Source of the DNA: Undaria pinnatifida
Taxonomy: Eukaryota; Sar; Phaeophyceae; Laminariales; Alariaceae
Direction: 5' to 3'
Length of the DNA stretch: 64,000 nt
Assembly (NCBI GenBank): GCA_012845835.1
Contig: JABAKD010000002.1
Location: forward strand, 15,702,129 to 15,766,128
Positions 35,011 to 45,125 of the stretch are shown one piece after another. A program made the position numbers and the translations under genes. Under the pieces are notes generated by a model. That model was not told the DNA's origin, ran no database searches, and was given only the letters and a program-made list of their open reading frames with translations. The stretch's first letter is position 1. Each line of letters opens with the position of its first letter.

Positions 35011-35849
35011 TCAGACTGCCTCATCAATCAAGTCTTCCAAATAAACAAACTGCGCCAAATTGCCTGTATCACGCGTACCTGCCCCCCTACATTGAGTCGT
35101 ACTCGTTTCCCTCCAGCGTGTGGCGAGCTTCCCAAGGGCATCCAGTCGTCACCTTTCATCAGGCTGAAGTCGGTAATTTCCTGTCGAAGCATTTCCTCCT
35201 CCCTGACCAGCGAAAAAACATTCAAACGACGGCGTTTTCTGTGCCAAACAAAAAAGCCCGGCGTACTTGACTCGAGTACTTCCATGTTTTTCAAGCATGC
35301 AACAACGGGCGTACTTACTTGACTCGTCCGAAGGAATCCTACGGTACGATGTGCGAGCGGTACGGCATGAACGTAGCAACTCTGTCAGGCTCGGCCAGAA
35401 AGACAACAACACGCCACCACAGAAGCAGAGTAGTTTTAGGTACTGTACCAGGTGTCACGGGTATCAAGCAATCACGGAAAAACCTCACATGCGAGCCCGG
35501 CGCCGCTCTTCCCGAAGAAAAGCACGTTGGCGAGCGAGCTGAGATACGAAAAGGTAGCAACGGAGCATGGCGGAACCGTATGGAATTCAGCAGGGAAATA
35601 AACAAGCAAGGCCAAGGGTGAGACAGTGTAGTATGCGGAATATGGAGACGGGCCAACCAACACCTGCTGTACTGCTGTAGATGTTTTCAGTTTGCGTTCG
35701 TATCATGTCATCATACCGACCTTTTGTGCCTCCTCACGCAGCTCGCTCGCTCGCTGAGCGACTACCGTGCCCTCAAGACTAAGGCTTTCCTCCATCTCTT
35801 CGGTAATTTTATCCACATTTTTCAACCAGCCACTCGATCCGATGTCCAT
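35011..35849 (-). CDS. Small coiled-coil protein, four exons
   Basis: Four exons join in phase on the minus strand: 35849-35721 (129 nt, start MDIGSSGWLKNVDKITEE), 35538-35489 (50 nt), 35202-35153 (50 nt) and 35078-35011 (68 nt with TGA). Introns begin GTCGGT, GTGAGG and GTGACG and all end AG. The split codons AT|G and G|GT rejoin cleanly. The 98-residue product is strongly charged and helical: VVAQRASELREEAQK, then LARQRAFLREERRRARM, EEEMLRQEITDFSLMKG, and an acidic tail NLAQFVYLEDLIDEAV. It looks like one long coiled coil with a hydrophobic N-terminus, as in golgin or cytoskeletal adaptors, but I cannot name the family. The start lies 243 bases from the divergent TPR gene, suggesting a shared promoter. 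The last intron (74 bases) has a poor pyrimidine tract and is the weakest call. Confidence 0.6.
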
Positions 35850-36092
35850 GGAGATCCTTGCGATTCCGCCGACCCACGTGCAATGCTACTGGGCGCGTAC
35901 GTGTAGAGACGAGGACGCCACCTCGAGACAAAATAGAAAACGTTTCAGATATAACGCTTCAAAACCACTGTAACTCCACACACTCGTTTTGTTGAACGTG
36001 AGAGTGCCTGGGTGAGAGTGGACTGCTCCCCCGGTACCCTTTGCTATACTTGTACTTTTGACGTGCTTGTTCGTTGCACAAGGACAGGGAAA
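35850..36092. promoter_or_regulatory. Probable bidirectional promoter
   Basis: This 243-base gap separates the start codons of the two divergent genes. It contains no repeat element. No TATA box stands out. The call rests on gene arrangement only. Confidence 0.4.
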
Positions 36093-36554
36093 ATGGCAGA
36101 GGCTAACGTTGCAGATGGAGCAGAAAAGCCTGTCATCGCCACACCTGTGGCTGGCGATGAGCAGGAAGATGCGGAGGAAGGTTGGAGGATCCAGGCGGAG
36201 GCGTTTAAAAGTGAAGGTATGTATAAAGCAGTACTGCTACGTAGTAAATAGTGACCTATCATACCGGTACGTGGTAATGGGGATACGTACGGGGTACCTT
36301 TACTGCTGCGCCTGGATTTTGTGTCCAGTTGTGACAGGGTCCCGCGGTGTCGACTTGTCGATGCGATACATACGCGTGCTCTTATCCCACGTGCCATTTT
36401 GTATTCGCAATATGCAGGCAACGACGCGTTTAAAGCTGGGAAGTGGACGGAAGCAGTCGAAGGTTACACTCGGGCGATCGACCTTGATCCAGACAACAAG
36501 GTACTGCTCTACTGCCGCACCGCCTGTACCTCTGACGTAGACCCAGAAGAATAA
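36093..36554 (+). CDS. TPR co-chaperone-like protein, 5' part, truncated
   Basis: Exon 1 (36093-36216) begins MAEANVADGAEKP, runs through an acidic linker to AEAFKSEG and ends at AAG|GTATGT. Exon 2 starts after ATGCAG at 36418 and completes the codon: GNDAFKAGKWTEAVEGYTRA, then IDLDPDNK. Together they form a typical first TPR motif of STI1/Hop-, SGT- or TOMM34-like proteins (G-N-x-x-F, A-I-x-L-x-P positions), which bind the C-termini of Hsp70/Hsp90 in the cytosol. After DNK the frame continues VLLYCRTACTSDVDPEE to a TAA at 36552, where family members would read VLYSNR and further helices. The remaining repeats are not found before the Harbinger-like insertion at 36644. The gene is either broken or continues through introns I cannot follow. 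Confidence 0.65.
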
Positions 36555-36643
36555 ACCACAAGTAAGCACCAAATGTCTTCGATATTTTCAGCTGGATATT
36601 TTCAATCGGAATGCCGATTTTCGTTTTTATTAGATTACTCTAC

Positions 36644-37789
36644 GGCCATTTCTTATACAGTCGGATTCCGCCAGTCGAAAACGGCCCTTTTCGACTGGAC
36701 TTTTTTTCGACTGGATTTTCCCCCGTTCCTCTCCTTACAGCAGTCGAGTCGATTTTATAGTTTTTGTGCTCTTCCTAGAGGCGGTTCGTGTGAGGGAGTA
36801 CTACTCTGTACTGCTGTACTGCTGAATGGCAGTCAAAAATCGGTTGGCAGCTCTGTCAGCTGTGCTTTGCGCGTTCTGCTTCGCGCGCGACGAACCTTCG
36901 TCCAAGCGGATTGGTGGCGTTGGGCTTAGCCGAAAGCCGCCAAAAATTAAGGTATTAGTGGGGTATTAGTCCGTTTGACCACTTGCAACTGGTTAACCAA
37001 TAGCTTACCCAAACTAAGCCTTATAACACTCTCCCCCCCTGAAACGGCGGGATAGCAGGTCGGCCGGATATACGGGCGGACCTGTCAATATATCCAAGCC
37101 GTTTCATTTCCTGGGTATACCGGGGAGAGTATTTTTCAAGTTCGCCATGGGAAAATCTGAAAAAGTTTATTATGGTGGATGTGGGGATCGAACCCACGAC
37201 CCAAAAACCCACGGTCTGTCGACGACGCCATTTATTAAGAAATTTAGTGGGGTATTAGTCCGTTTGACCACTTGCAACTGGTTAACCGATAGCTTACCCA
37301 AACTAAGCCTTATAACACAAAGCTATGCCCGTGGCGTTGCACTCAGCCGAAAGCTGCCAAAGCTACAGCAGGCGTAGCCGTTGTTGGCAGAATGGCATCG
37401 ATAACGCGCGCTACTGCTGTCGTGTGATACACGCTGCTGGCGGGCGGAGCTAGGAGTGCGCCACGCTGACTTGCGGCGAGAAGCAGCAGCAGTGATAGCA
37501 AAGGCAGCGTCGGCGCTGTTGTATGATACTGCTGTGTGGTACCTGGTATGGGGGTGTGGGGGGGTGGGGGTGTGCTTTGTGGTGGGATGAGCGATGCGAT
37601 GGGTTCAAAAAAAGGGTTAAACTTTTTCGACTGGAGGATCCAGTCGAAAATAGTCGAGTTTTTCGACTGGATCCGTCAGTCGGAATTCTGAGTCGAAAAA
37701 GCCCTTTTTGGACTGTGTAAGAAAGCCCGATGTGGGCTTCAGTCAAGAACCGTTTTCGACTGACATATCCGACTGTACAAGAAATAGCC
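36644..37789. mobile_element. Harbinger-like non-autonomous element, copy 2
   Basis: Same termini as copy 1 (GGCCATTTCTTATACAGTCG at the left, GACTGTACAAGAAATAGCC at the right) and the same CAGTCGAAAA-rich subterminal zones. Flanked by TAC at 36641-36643 and 37790-37792. It is 769 bases without the TRIM inserted at 36945-37317. It lies 90 bases beyond the stop of the truncated TPR gene. Confidence 0.8.
36945..37317 (-). mobile_element. TRIM copy E, nested in Harbinger-like copy 2
   Basis: 373 bases with LTRs of about 85 bases. CAAA flanks it (36941-36944 and 37318-37321), and Harbinger copy 1 shows the empty site (GCCGCCAAAGCTAC). The outer two bases of its left end are AA instead of TG, a small decay. 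Confidence 0.88.
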
Positions 37790-37792
37790 TAC

Positions 37793-38586
37793 GGGCCCAG
37801 ATTAACGAAGAGCACGGAAAATCGTAATTCGTTTTTTTTTTCATTATTTCATGAAAAACACACGAAAAAATCAACTCTGCTTCTTATTAAGGAACGGCGT
37901 AGTGCGTTCTAGAATTAAAAAAACGCGAAAAAGTCAACGAACACCCGCGTGGGCAACGACCGAGGCGAGTGATGGCTCGCGTCCTCCCCGGATAGCGGCA
38001 GATTGTTTCTGCCGGCAGCGGCTAGGAGACTATGGCTCTAGGCGTCTCTTGGATGGGCTGGCGTCACCCCGCCGCCCGACACGGGCAGCAGCGACGGGGA
38101 TATAGCGGTCGAACTTCTGAGCGAAGTCGTGATGTGATAGTTTGTCGTGAAACTTTCGAGGTGCAGGGCGACGAAAAACTGGGTTTGCGGCGGTCTCGAT
38201 TGTTTTCGAAGCGTTGCAGGCGGTCTACGCTGTGCTAAGGACCTTCGGAGGCCGCGCTGCGCTGCTCCGGTGGTCCTACCAATGGTGGTTCCTCGCCTCT
38301 CAATCAGCCGACGACATGGCACCCATTCGCGTGGCCGGCTTCGGTTACATGGTACATGCCATCCCTCGGTGCACCAACGCCCGAAAATTGAATATCGATT
38401 TTCGACTATATTCCACCGAGAAAGTATTTTTTGACCTCTTCGTTGAATTTGATTTTTCGTACTCGTAATAATTCTGAGAATGCCTGCTTGGTGATTCATT
38501 TTCTTATCAATCAGATACAAATTAGATTCCGTTCTAAAAAAAAAAAAAAAAAAGTCGATTTGTCAAGTTCCTCGTTAATTCGGGCC
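37793..38586. mobile_element. Candidate element with GGGCCC termini
   Basis: The left end GGGCCCAGATTAACGAAG is mirrored at the right (CTTCCTCGTTAATTCGGGCC-like, ending 38586), an inverted repeat of about 30 bases with mismatches. A further single end, GGGCTCAGATTAACGAGGAA, lies at about 43486. A target duplication is not clear. An open frame at 38145-38468 (about 107 codons, with RKTGFAAVSIVFEALQAVYA and LLRWSYQWWFLASQSADD) lies inside and may be a remnant, product unknown. It directly abuts the Harbinger-like copy. Confidence 0.45.
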
Positions 38587-39271
38587 GTAAGACCTACTGT
38601 TATGGAATTTTTTGAGCGATTACTTTTGGCGATTATTTTTGTAGCATTGAGGCTCCAGAAAATACTGCATGAGAAATACGAGTAAAGGATGTCCATTATG
38701 GCTTCTGATTTTTGGAAAGTGGTTTTATGTTTAATTGGCAGGTCTTGTTTTCCCGTTTGCCTTTATTTTTGAAAATCGGGCACGTACACTGTCGCCCGCG
38801 ACGTTAGGTCACCACCGCCTCTGCTGCTGTCTCTGCTGCTGTGCTGCTGGTGTGGTCGTGCTGTGGTGGTTTCCATGGTGCTGCTGCTGCTGCTGTCGCG
38901 TTTGTGTGAGGACAAAAGCTCTGTCTCGCACACAACAAGCGCGGTGTGCTGTCGTATGTGTGTTTGTGATTCTTTGTTGTGGGTGATGGGTGACATGTAC
39001 AGCAGACAGGTATCTTACCAGGTACAGAGTAGGCACTGGTGACATGTGATACTTGGTACGAGGTAGTATCCGAAAGTCAAATAATCCCAGTTCTGAGAGG
39101 TTGGAAGAGGTGTTATTTCTGGGCTCAGAAATCACCAGATCCGCCGATTTGTGGCCTCGATTATTTCTGATTTCTGGTCCAATAGTGGATGGTTTTTATT
39201 GTTGGCGTTGGAGGTCCCTGTTGAAGAGAGAAATAATCGCTCAAAATATTTCCCATAATAGTTGGTCTAAC

Positions 39272-39328
39272 GACGTCAGCTATCTCGACGAATTTAGGGT
39301 CGATACACATCTTTGCAAGCTGCTTATT
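39272..39328 (+). repeat. Dispersed repeat X, copy
   Basis: GACGTCAGCTATCTCGACGA, then GGGTCGATACACATCTTTGC and AAGCTGC, matches the other X copies. It lies within the open frame 39053-39553, which is therefore doubtful as a gene. Confidence 0.6.
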
Positions 39329-39559
39329 ACTACTGCTGTACATCGATCGCCCGCTTTATATGGTAAGTTTGTGGATACCAGGCCCTATTTCCTAGATCGT
39401 ACCGCCTCCTTATCACTACAATCCTTCAAGACGATTCTGGCTCCTCCAGAAGCAGACTCTGAGGTGTTCCCTCATCGTTGGCCCTCGAGAGTGCGGTTGC
39501 TAAACGAACATCTACGCTGTTTGATATTTACGTTCTGTATTTCAGAGAGATAAATAAGT

Positions 39560-41080
39560 CATCGATCAACCTCCTGAAAATAGGTACTCGTACAGCAAGC
39601 AACACGCTGCAGCATAACAGATTTTTATAGTGCTCCCCCTTTTTTCGGATAAATTGTTGAAGGCTCACAATCTGCATCTCCGATCACAAAGACACGATCA
39701 GCGTGGGAGAAACCCATACTGTACTCGTATATAACGTAGCCCAGCAATGTCAAATCACAACATGCCGCACACCCAGTAGTGTCTTCCGAGAAAAAATAGT
39801 CGGTACCCGTACGACTGACTGGTGGGAGCAGCTGGACTCGTAGCAGGGGCAGCATTAGAATCAGCAGCAGCACAACAGAAGCAGAAGCAGGTGTATGTAG
39901 CAGCGGTAGTGAAAGCAGCACGGCACATGAGACCAGAACCGGATCAGTGTCGCTGTGCGTGTGTCTCGTCGATCAACCTCCTGAAAATAGGTATACTCGT
40001 ACAGCAGCATTCTGCAGCAAAATCCATACTGTACTCGTATATAACGTGGCCCAGCAATGCCTGTCAAATCACAAAAATGCCGCACACCTAGTTGTTGGTG
40101 CCTGTGAAATCGCACGTTGCCGCTCCCATCTCGACGAACCCTCAACGACTTACAGCGAAACCAGCACGAGAAGAGTTGTCTGTCATTTGTGCGCGCACAG
40201 GACCCATCGGAACTAGCCTTGGTGCCGTGTACGCTGAGTGCGGTGCACAAACGTGGCCGAAGAACTTGATACAAACAAACATACAAACATACACACATAC
40301 GGAAAAAGTAATTCGAGGCACCCTACCCTCGTATGCGATCCGATATGAAAAGGCTTTTTTTCCTTGGAAAACCGAGAAAAAAAGGCTCAGCGCTGCGCGC
40401 GTCGCGCGCCTCATTATAATTTACTCGACTCAGGTATTTTATCAAGAACAATACCAGGCATATACCAGGTACCAGGTATACACATAATCTCTCACATGCT
40501 TCATTACGTAAATGACACTTATCATAGTTACCATAGTAATGCCTAAACTAAGTAACAACAGCGTTGTTAATCGTAGTGACTTTATAACAAAATCATTCGT
40601 CCTACAGTATTCCCCCGTCTATTCCAATTGTAATAATAGCATTAGTGCACAGAATGGTTATTATGCAATATTATACACCTACTTGTACAACGATAACTAC
40701 AATTCACCTGTTGATCATAAACATAGTTACCTTTATCTCGGTCGCGGTCGGTCGTTAAACTTTCGTTTTTGGACTTTTGGGCTGTACAGACTTCCAAAGG
40801 TGCACCTGCTGCTGGACCCTTCGAACAGCTTCCACAGCTGCTGGACCATTCGAACGGCTGTCCCAGAACGTCAAAACGTCAACTATGTTTTGTAATTTCA
40901 ATGCTGGTGGTGGTGATCACGTTGAAAATCTGTCGTACGTAGCCATCCGTTACTCTTCATGTACTTCGTATGTAGATATCAGACGTTTGACAACCAATGC
41001 ACCACCAGCACCACACAGAGCTCACATCCTTCAAACATCGGTCCATCTGCGAGACACCCTCTCTCTGCCCTCCTCTGGGA
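39560..41080. other. Unassigned interval
   Basis: Two diverged copies of a block (about 39555-39780 and 39968-40095) share TCGATCAACCTCCTGAAAAT and CATACTGTACTCGTATATAA. Bases 40440-40480 hold three overlapping TACCAGGT motifs. A possible gene start at 41083 (MNTRKSSNNGGSG...) has no convincing continuation. No gene is called. Confidence 0.3.
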
Positions 41081-41279
41081 TAATGAACACGCGCAAGAGC
41101 AGCAACAACGGTGGCAGTGGTGTGTGCTATGACCAACATCTTGACGAGGTGACCAAGCAAAAGACGCGGCAGGCTGCAGATAGTCGGGAGCTGCTCTTCT
41201 GGTGTGTGGGGGGGTGGAGGGGTGATTCTACCTGGCGACAAGAACTGCGTCTTCTGCCTTAGGGCCATCAAGGCCAACA

Positions 41280-43110
41280 CCGTCTGCCTTTCGTTGCAGA
41301 CTGGCCCCGGCGGTGAGTGCAATTATGCCCCTGTTTGCGTTTTGCGCGCTGAGTGCTTGCTGCTGCTGTTGTTGCGCCTGTGCCATGCATCATCTCCGTG
41401 TGTTGTGTTTTTTTTTTCACCTGTTTTATCACCAGGATCTATGACGCCGCGTGTTTTACACGTCTGCCTCTTGCTGCACACCGGCCCCGGCGGTATGTGC
41501 GCAGTTGTGTCCCTGTTTGCGTTTTGCGCGCTGCGTGTTTGCTGTTGCTGCTGCTAGTTGTTGCGCCTGTGTCATGCATCTCCGTGTGTCGGCCCCGGCG
41601 GTGAGTGCGCAGTTGTGTCCCTGTTTGCGTTTTGCGCGCTGAGTGTTTGCTCTTGCTGCTGGTGGTTGTTGCGCCAGTGTCATGCATCTCCGTTTATTTT
41701 GTCTGTTTTAGCACCAGTATTTTGACGCCGCGTGCTTTGTAAACGTTTTCTTTGTCGACTTGGTTTTCATTTTTTTTCGTGTGGTACCACATCAATCTGT
41801 TTTTGCACACTGCTGCTGCAATGTGACCGCCGTAAATTTGGGCCCCCGGACAATCCCGGTTTGGCGCTATGATGCTGCTGCTACTGTCTGTCTTTCGCTG
41901 CAGACTGGCGCCGACGGTGCGTGCAGTTGTGCCTCTGTTTTCGTTTCTCGCGCTGAGTGCTTGCTGCTGCTGCTGTTGCGCCCGTGTCATTCATTTATCT
42001 CTGTGTGTTGAGTCTGTTTTGTCAACTGTATTTTTTACGCTGCGTGTTACGTGTCCGTGTCCGTTTGTTTTTGTTGACCAAGGTTTCTGTTTTTTTCATG
42101 TTTTTTGGGGGGTACCAGGTACCAGGTATCCAGCTCGAGGTATCCACCGGGTATCAATCTGTTCTCTGCACACTGCTGCTGCAATGCTGCCGCAATGTGA
42201 CCGCACTACATTTTGACCCCCGAACAATGCCGGTTTGGCGCTTTTTTTTTTTTTTTTTTTTTTTTTTCTTTTGCACACTTTTACTTTCCAGCTTCTGGAC
42301 AAGCCGTGGTCACAGGTGTCATCCCTTCTCCTCCCCGGTTGCCTTCAATTTTTATCGCGCATAGGGTTCAGCAATCCCACTGCTCGTCGATTTTTCATCG
42401 AACGTTGCTAACTCACGCTCTCGCGCTTTCCGCAAGTCAATTTGTCCACAAGAAAAAGTCCCCCCGAATTTAATCGAGTATGCACTCGGCGGGGCTCGAA
42501 CTCACGAAACTGACCTATACCAGGCTCGAGGATAACCTGATACGCCACCGGGGCGACCGGTATGATACTGCAGCTACTGCCATTGCTGCTGCTCTGTTGC
42601 ATGACGCTCCTGTTGGTGTTGATTGCTGTTGTATTGTTGCCTCGATTTCAATGTCTTCCTGTTGTGTATCTATCAATCTGTTTTCACTCTGTCCAGAAAT
42701 ATACGTTTTCGTTTCGGTAAATTTGAATATAGGGTACTTATATTCATGGGCACATTGGTGTATGCTGCATTTGCGCTGTGATACTGCTGCTACTGCTGCT
42801 GTGTGCCTTGCGCTTAAAGAATGGCCCCGGCGGTGAGTGCGCAGTTGTGTCTCTGTTTGCGTTTTGCGCGCTGAGTGCTTGCTGCTGCTGCTGCTGTTGC
42901 GCCTGTGTCATGCATTTCGCTGTGTTGTGTCTGTTTTATCACCAATGTTTTTGACGCCGGGTGTTCTTCATCCGTTTTTTCTGTTGACTTGGTTTCTGTC
43001 TTATTTTTTTCATTTTGTGTGGTTTCAGGAATCTATCAATCTGTTCTCTGCACAGTGCTGCTGCAATGTAACCGCACTAAAAGTCTGACCCCCGAATATT
43101 CCCGGTTTGG
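41280..43110 (+). repeat. Repeated CCCCGGCGG-GTGAGTGC modules
   Basis: A module of about 100-130 bases, GCCCCGGCGGTGAGTGCGCA, then CCTGTTTGCGTTTTGCGCGC and TTGTTGCGCCTGTGTCATGC, occurs about five times (near 41307, 41487, 41590, 41905, 42825). A second module (CCCGGTTTGGCGCTATGATA, CTGCTGCTGC) occurs near 41855, 42232 and 43105. A SINE is inserted in one of them. Confidence 0.6.
42242..42560 (-). mobile_element. tRNA-derived SINE, copy 1
   Basis: On the minus strand a tRNA-like head begins GGTCGCCCCGGTGGCGTATC, with an A-box-like TGGCGTATCAGG and a B-box-like GAGTTCGAGCC about 45 bases apart. A unique body follows, and the element ends in a 26-base poly-A (poly-T at 42242-42267 on the plus strand). 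The empty site is visible at related modules (TTTGGCGCTATGATAC). No target duplication is clear, so a target deletion may have occurred. It is nearly identical in body to the copy at 47305. Confidence 0.75.
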
Positions 43111-43489
43111 CGCTATGATACTGCTGCTGCATTTACGCCATAGCTGTTGCTCTGTTGCTGCTCTTTTGCATGACGCTCCTGTTGATGTTGATTGTTGTTG
43201 TTGTTGTTTTATTGCCTCGATTTTCATGTATTGCTGTTGTGTGTCCATCAATATATGTTCTATACCACTTTGTCCCGAAATATAAGCATTTTTGTCGGTG
43301 AATTTTTGTATATATGGGGTGCTTATATTTTTGTCTCGATTTTCATGTGTTGATGTTGTGTACCAGAGAATCTATCAATGTGTTCTATACCACTCTGTCC
43401 AGAAATACAAGCAACCTTTTCGGTTAAATATTTTATGTAGGGTGTTTATTATCATGGAAAGCGTGGTATATGGTCACGAGTATTACAAG

Positions 43490-43940
43490 GGCTCAGATTA
43501 ACGAGGAACTTTTCGTTTTTTTAATCGAATTTAATTTAATTTGCATTTTGTTTAAAATATACTTCGAAATATGGAATATTGTAACTTGGTTAAGTAATAC
43601 TCTTTGTAAAACTAAAATAACATCCAAGTACACCGATCATTTCTTTTGGTGCTGATTGTACACACCGCGACACTTGCTTTGCTGCTGCGGTGCGTCTTGC
43701 AACATTCTGTGTGCTGGTCAATTTGTGTTTGTGCAGAGTGGATTAACCCCCGCACCTGGCACTGCCTCCGGGACACCAAGGTCGACAGCACCGTCTCTGC
43801 AGTAGCGGTCGTCGCCGCGAAAAAGGACGTGAGTTTTCTCCCACTGCCTACCTTTGGTATAGAAGAGTTGCTACTACTGCTTTCGGCGAGGATAAATCAA
43901 TAGATGTGTGGGATGATCGCAACATATGCACAGCAGTACA
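43490..43940. other. AT-rich interval with single end of the GGGCCC element
   Basis: Begins with GGGCTCAGATTAACGAGGAA (see the element at 37793) followed by AT-rich sequence to 43640. The exon candidate 43737-43828 lies inside. Confidence 0.3.
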
Positions 43941-44779
43941 GTAGTAATCTATGGGCAGTATTTATATTAATCTACTACGGACAGCATTTATACTAGCCTA
44001 CTACTGGCAGTATTTATACTAACCTACTGTAGTTATCTATTGATACGGCATATCTAGCTTCAGAAGCGTGAGCATTTTCACAGTAGGATGTATACTGACA
44101 GTATTTTATCTACTGAACCAGTAGAATATTGCAGTAGTAATCTACTGATCCAGTACTTTTATCTACGGTCGGCAGTAGATATATGTATTTATATATATTG
44201 TAAGCAGTGAGCAGTGTAATATGCTGGCTGATCCATTAGATAGCTGCATCCGCCTGCTGCATACTGCAGTAGTACAGTAGGTTACTGCTTTACGGAAGGA
44301 TATTGGATCAGTCTTCTGCCACACAACTGCAGCAGGTTTCACGGAAGGGTACTCGTTGCAGTTGTGTTAATGCTCAACCCTTTAGGTACCAAGAAAATAA
44401 CTACTGCCAGCAAATGGCTACTGCTACGGTATTAAACGTTAGGTTACTACTTAACACAAGGATACTGATCAGAAGGTTGCTGTCGACACGCACCAATTTA
44501 ATACAGATCGGGAGAAAGTGCTACGACTGCATGCACACCCCGCCGGACAACGTAATCACCGAAAAGGACGTGATCATCACGAACGACGCGATAACGCGGC
44601 ACTTCAAGTGCGCGGTGAACGGGCGCAAAAGTATACCTGGCGAGCGTTCACGCCAATCGAGACCGTATCATCCAGGCTTCCAGGCGGTCGCCAAATTGGT
44701 CAAGGCCCAGCAGGACAAGCTGGACAACACGCGTGCGGCAGTGGACCTCAGCGCCCTCTTCGACGCCGATCCGGACTGA
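43737..44779 (+). CDS. Two candidate 3' exons of an unknown gene
   Basis: Exon at 43737-43828 lies between TTTGTGCAG and GTGAGT. It encodes (x)WINPRTWHCLRDTKVDSTV, then SAVAVVAAKKD, and ends in phase 0. The last exon starts after AATACAG at 44507 and runs in phase 0 to TGA at 44777-44779: IGRKCYDCMHTPPDNVITEK, DVIITNDAITRHFKC, and a helical, acidic end KLVKAQQDKLDN...FDADPD. Four cysteines and several histidines could bind zinc, but no family is recognised. The sharp splice sites and lack of repeats favour a host gene. Upstream exons are not secured. Confidence 0.45.
43945..44045. repeat. Short tandem repeat in intron
   Basis: Three units of about 28 bases, GGCAGTATTTATACTAACCT followed by ACTAC, with a few changes. 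It lies between the two candidate exons. Confidence 0.65.
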
Positions 44780-44894
44780 ACCTCTACGGTTGTGTTGTCG
44801 TTGTCTTGGTTTTCGGCGTGTGCTCGTGACTTTGCGGTTGCCTGCGCCATAAATAAGTTGACTCTTTGCCTGTGCAAAGATTCCCAACGTACCC

Positions 44895-45125
44895 TCTTTG
44901 GTGTGTGCCATGGATATTTGGTTCTGTCGCTGCACCTGCTCTCTGAGAGTAGGTCGCAGTTATTTGTGCGTCTCGGACTTCACCGACCTGTTTTTTTTAT
45001 TCGCCTTGGCGTGTGTCATAAAGAGGTTTTACTTCTGCCGCTGCACCTGCTCTCTGAGTAGGTCGCTGCTATTTCCGCGTCTAGGACTTACACCGAAATT
45101 TCTTACTCGCCTTCGGTGTGTGCCG
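44895..45125. repeat. Tandem duplication of about 115 bases
   Basis: CGCTGCACCTGCTCTCTGAG and TAGGTCGC occur twice, with TTCGCCTTGGCGTGTGTC-like partners. It lies downstream of the unknown gene's stop. Confidence 0.6.

Noticed and set aside
35310-35332. A 20-base microexon (GATTCCTTCGGACGAGTCAA) with a perfect GTAAGT donor in the coiled-coil gene
   Set aside because: Including it breaks the frame of the following exon, while skipping it joins the exons in phase. It remains possible as alternative splicing.
39053-39553. 166-codon plus-strand ORF
   Set aside because: It contains a copy of dispersed repeat X and shows no domain or splice evidence.
41083-41262. Gene start MNTRKSSNNGGSG with a 41-base intron to a KNCVFCLRA exon
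   Set aside because: The implied intron is too short for spliceosomal removal and the unspliced frame soon stops. Not strong enough to annotate.
42480-42560. Functional tRNA gene on the minus strand
   Set aside because: A and B boxes are present, but the acceptor stem does not close. It continues into a conserved body and poly-A tail, and a second copy has the same layout, so it is a SINE head.
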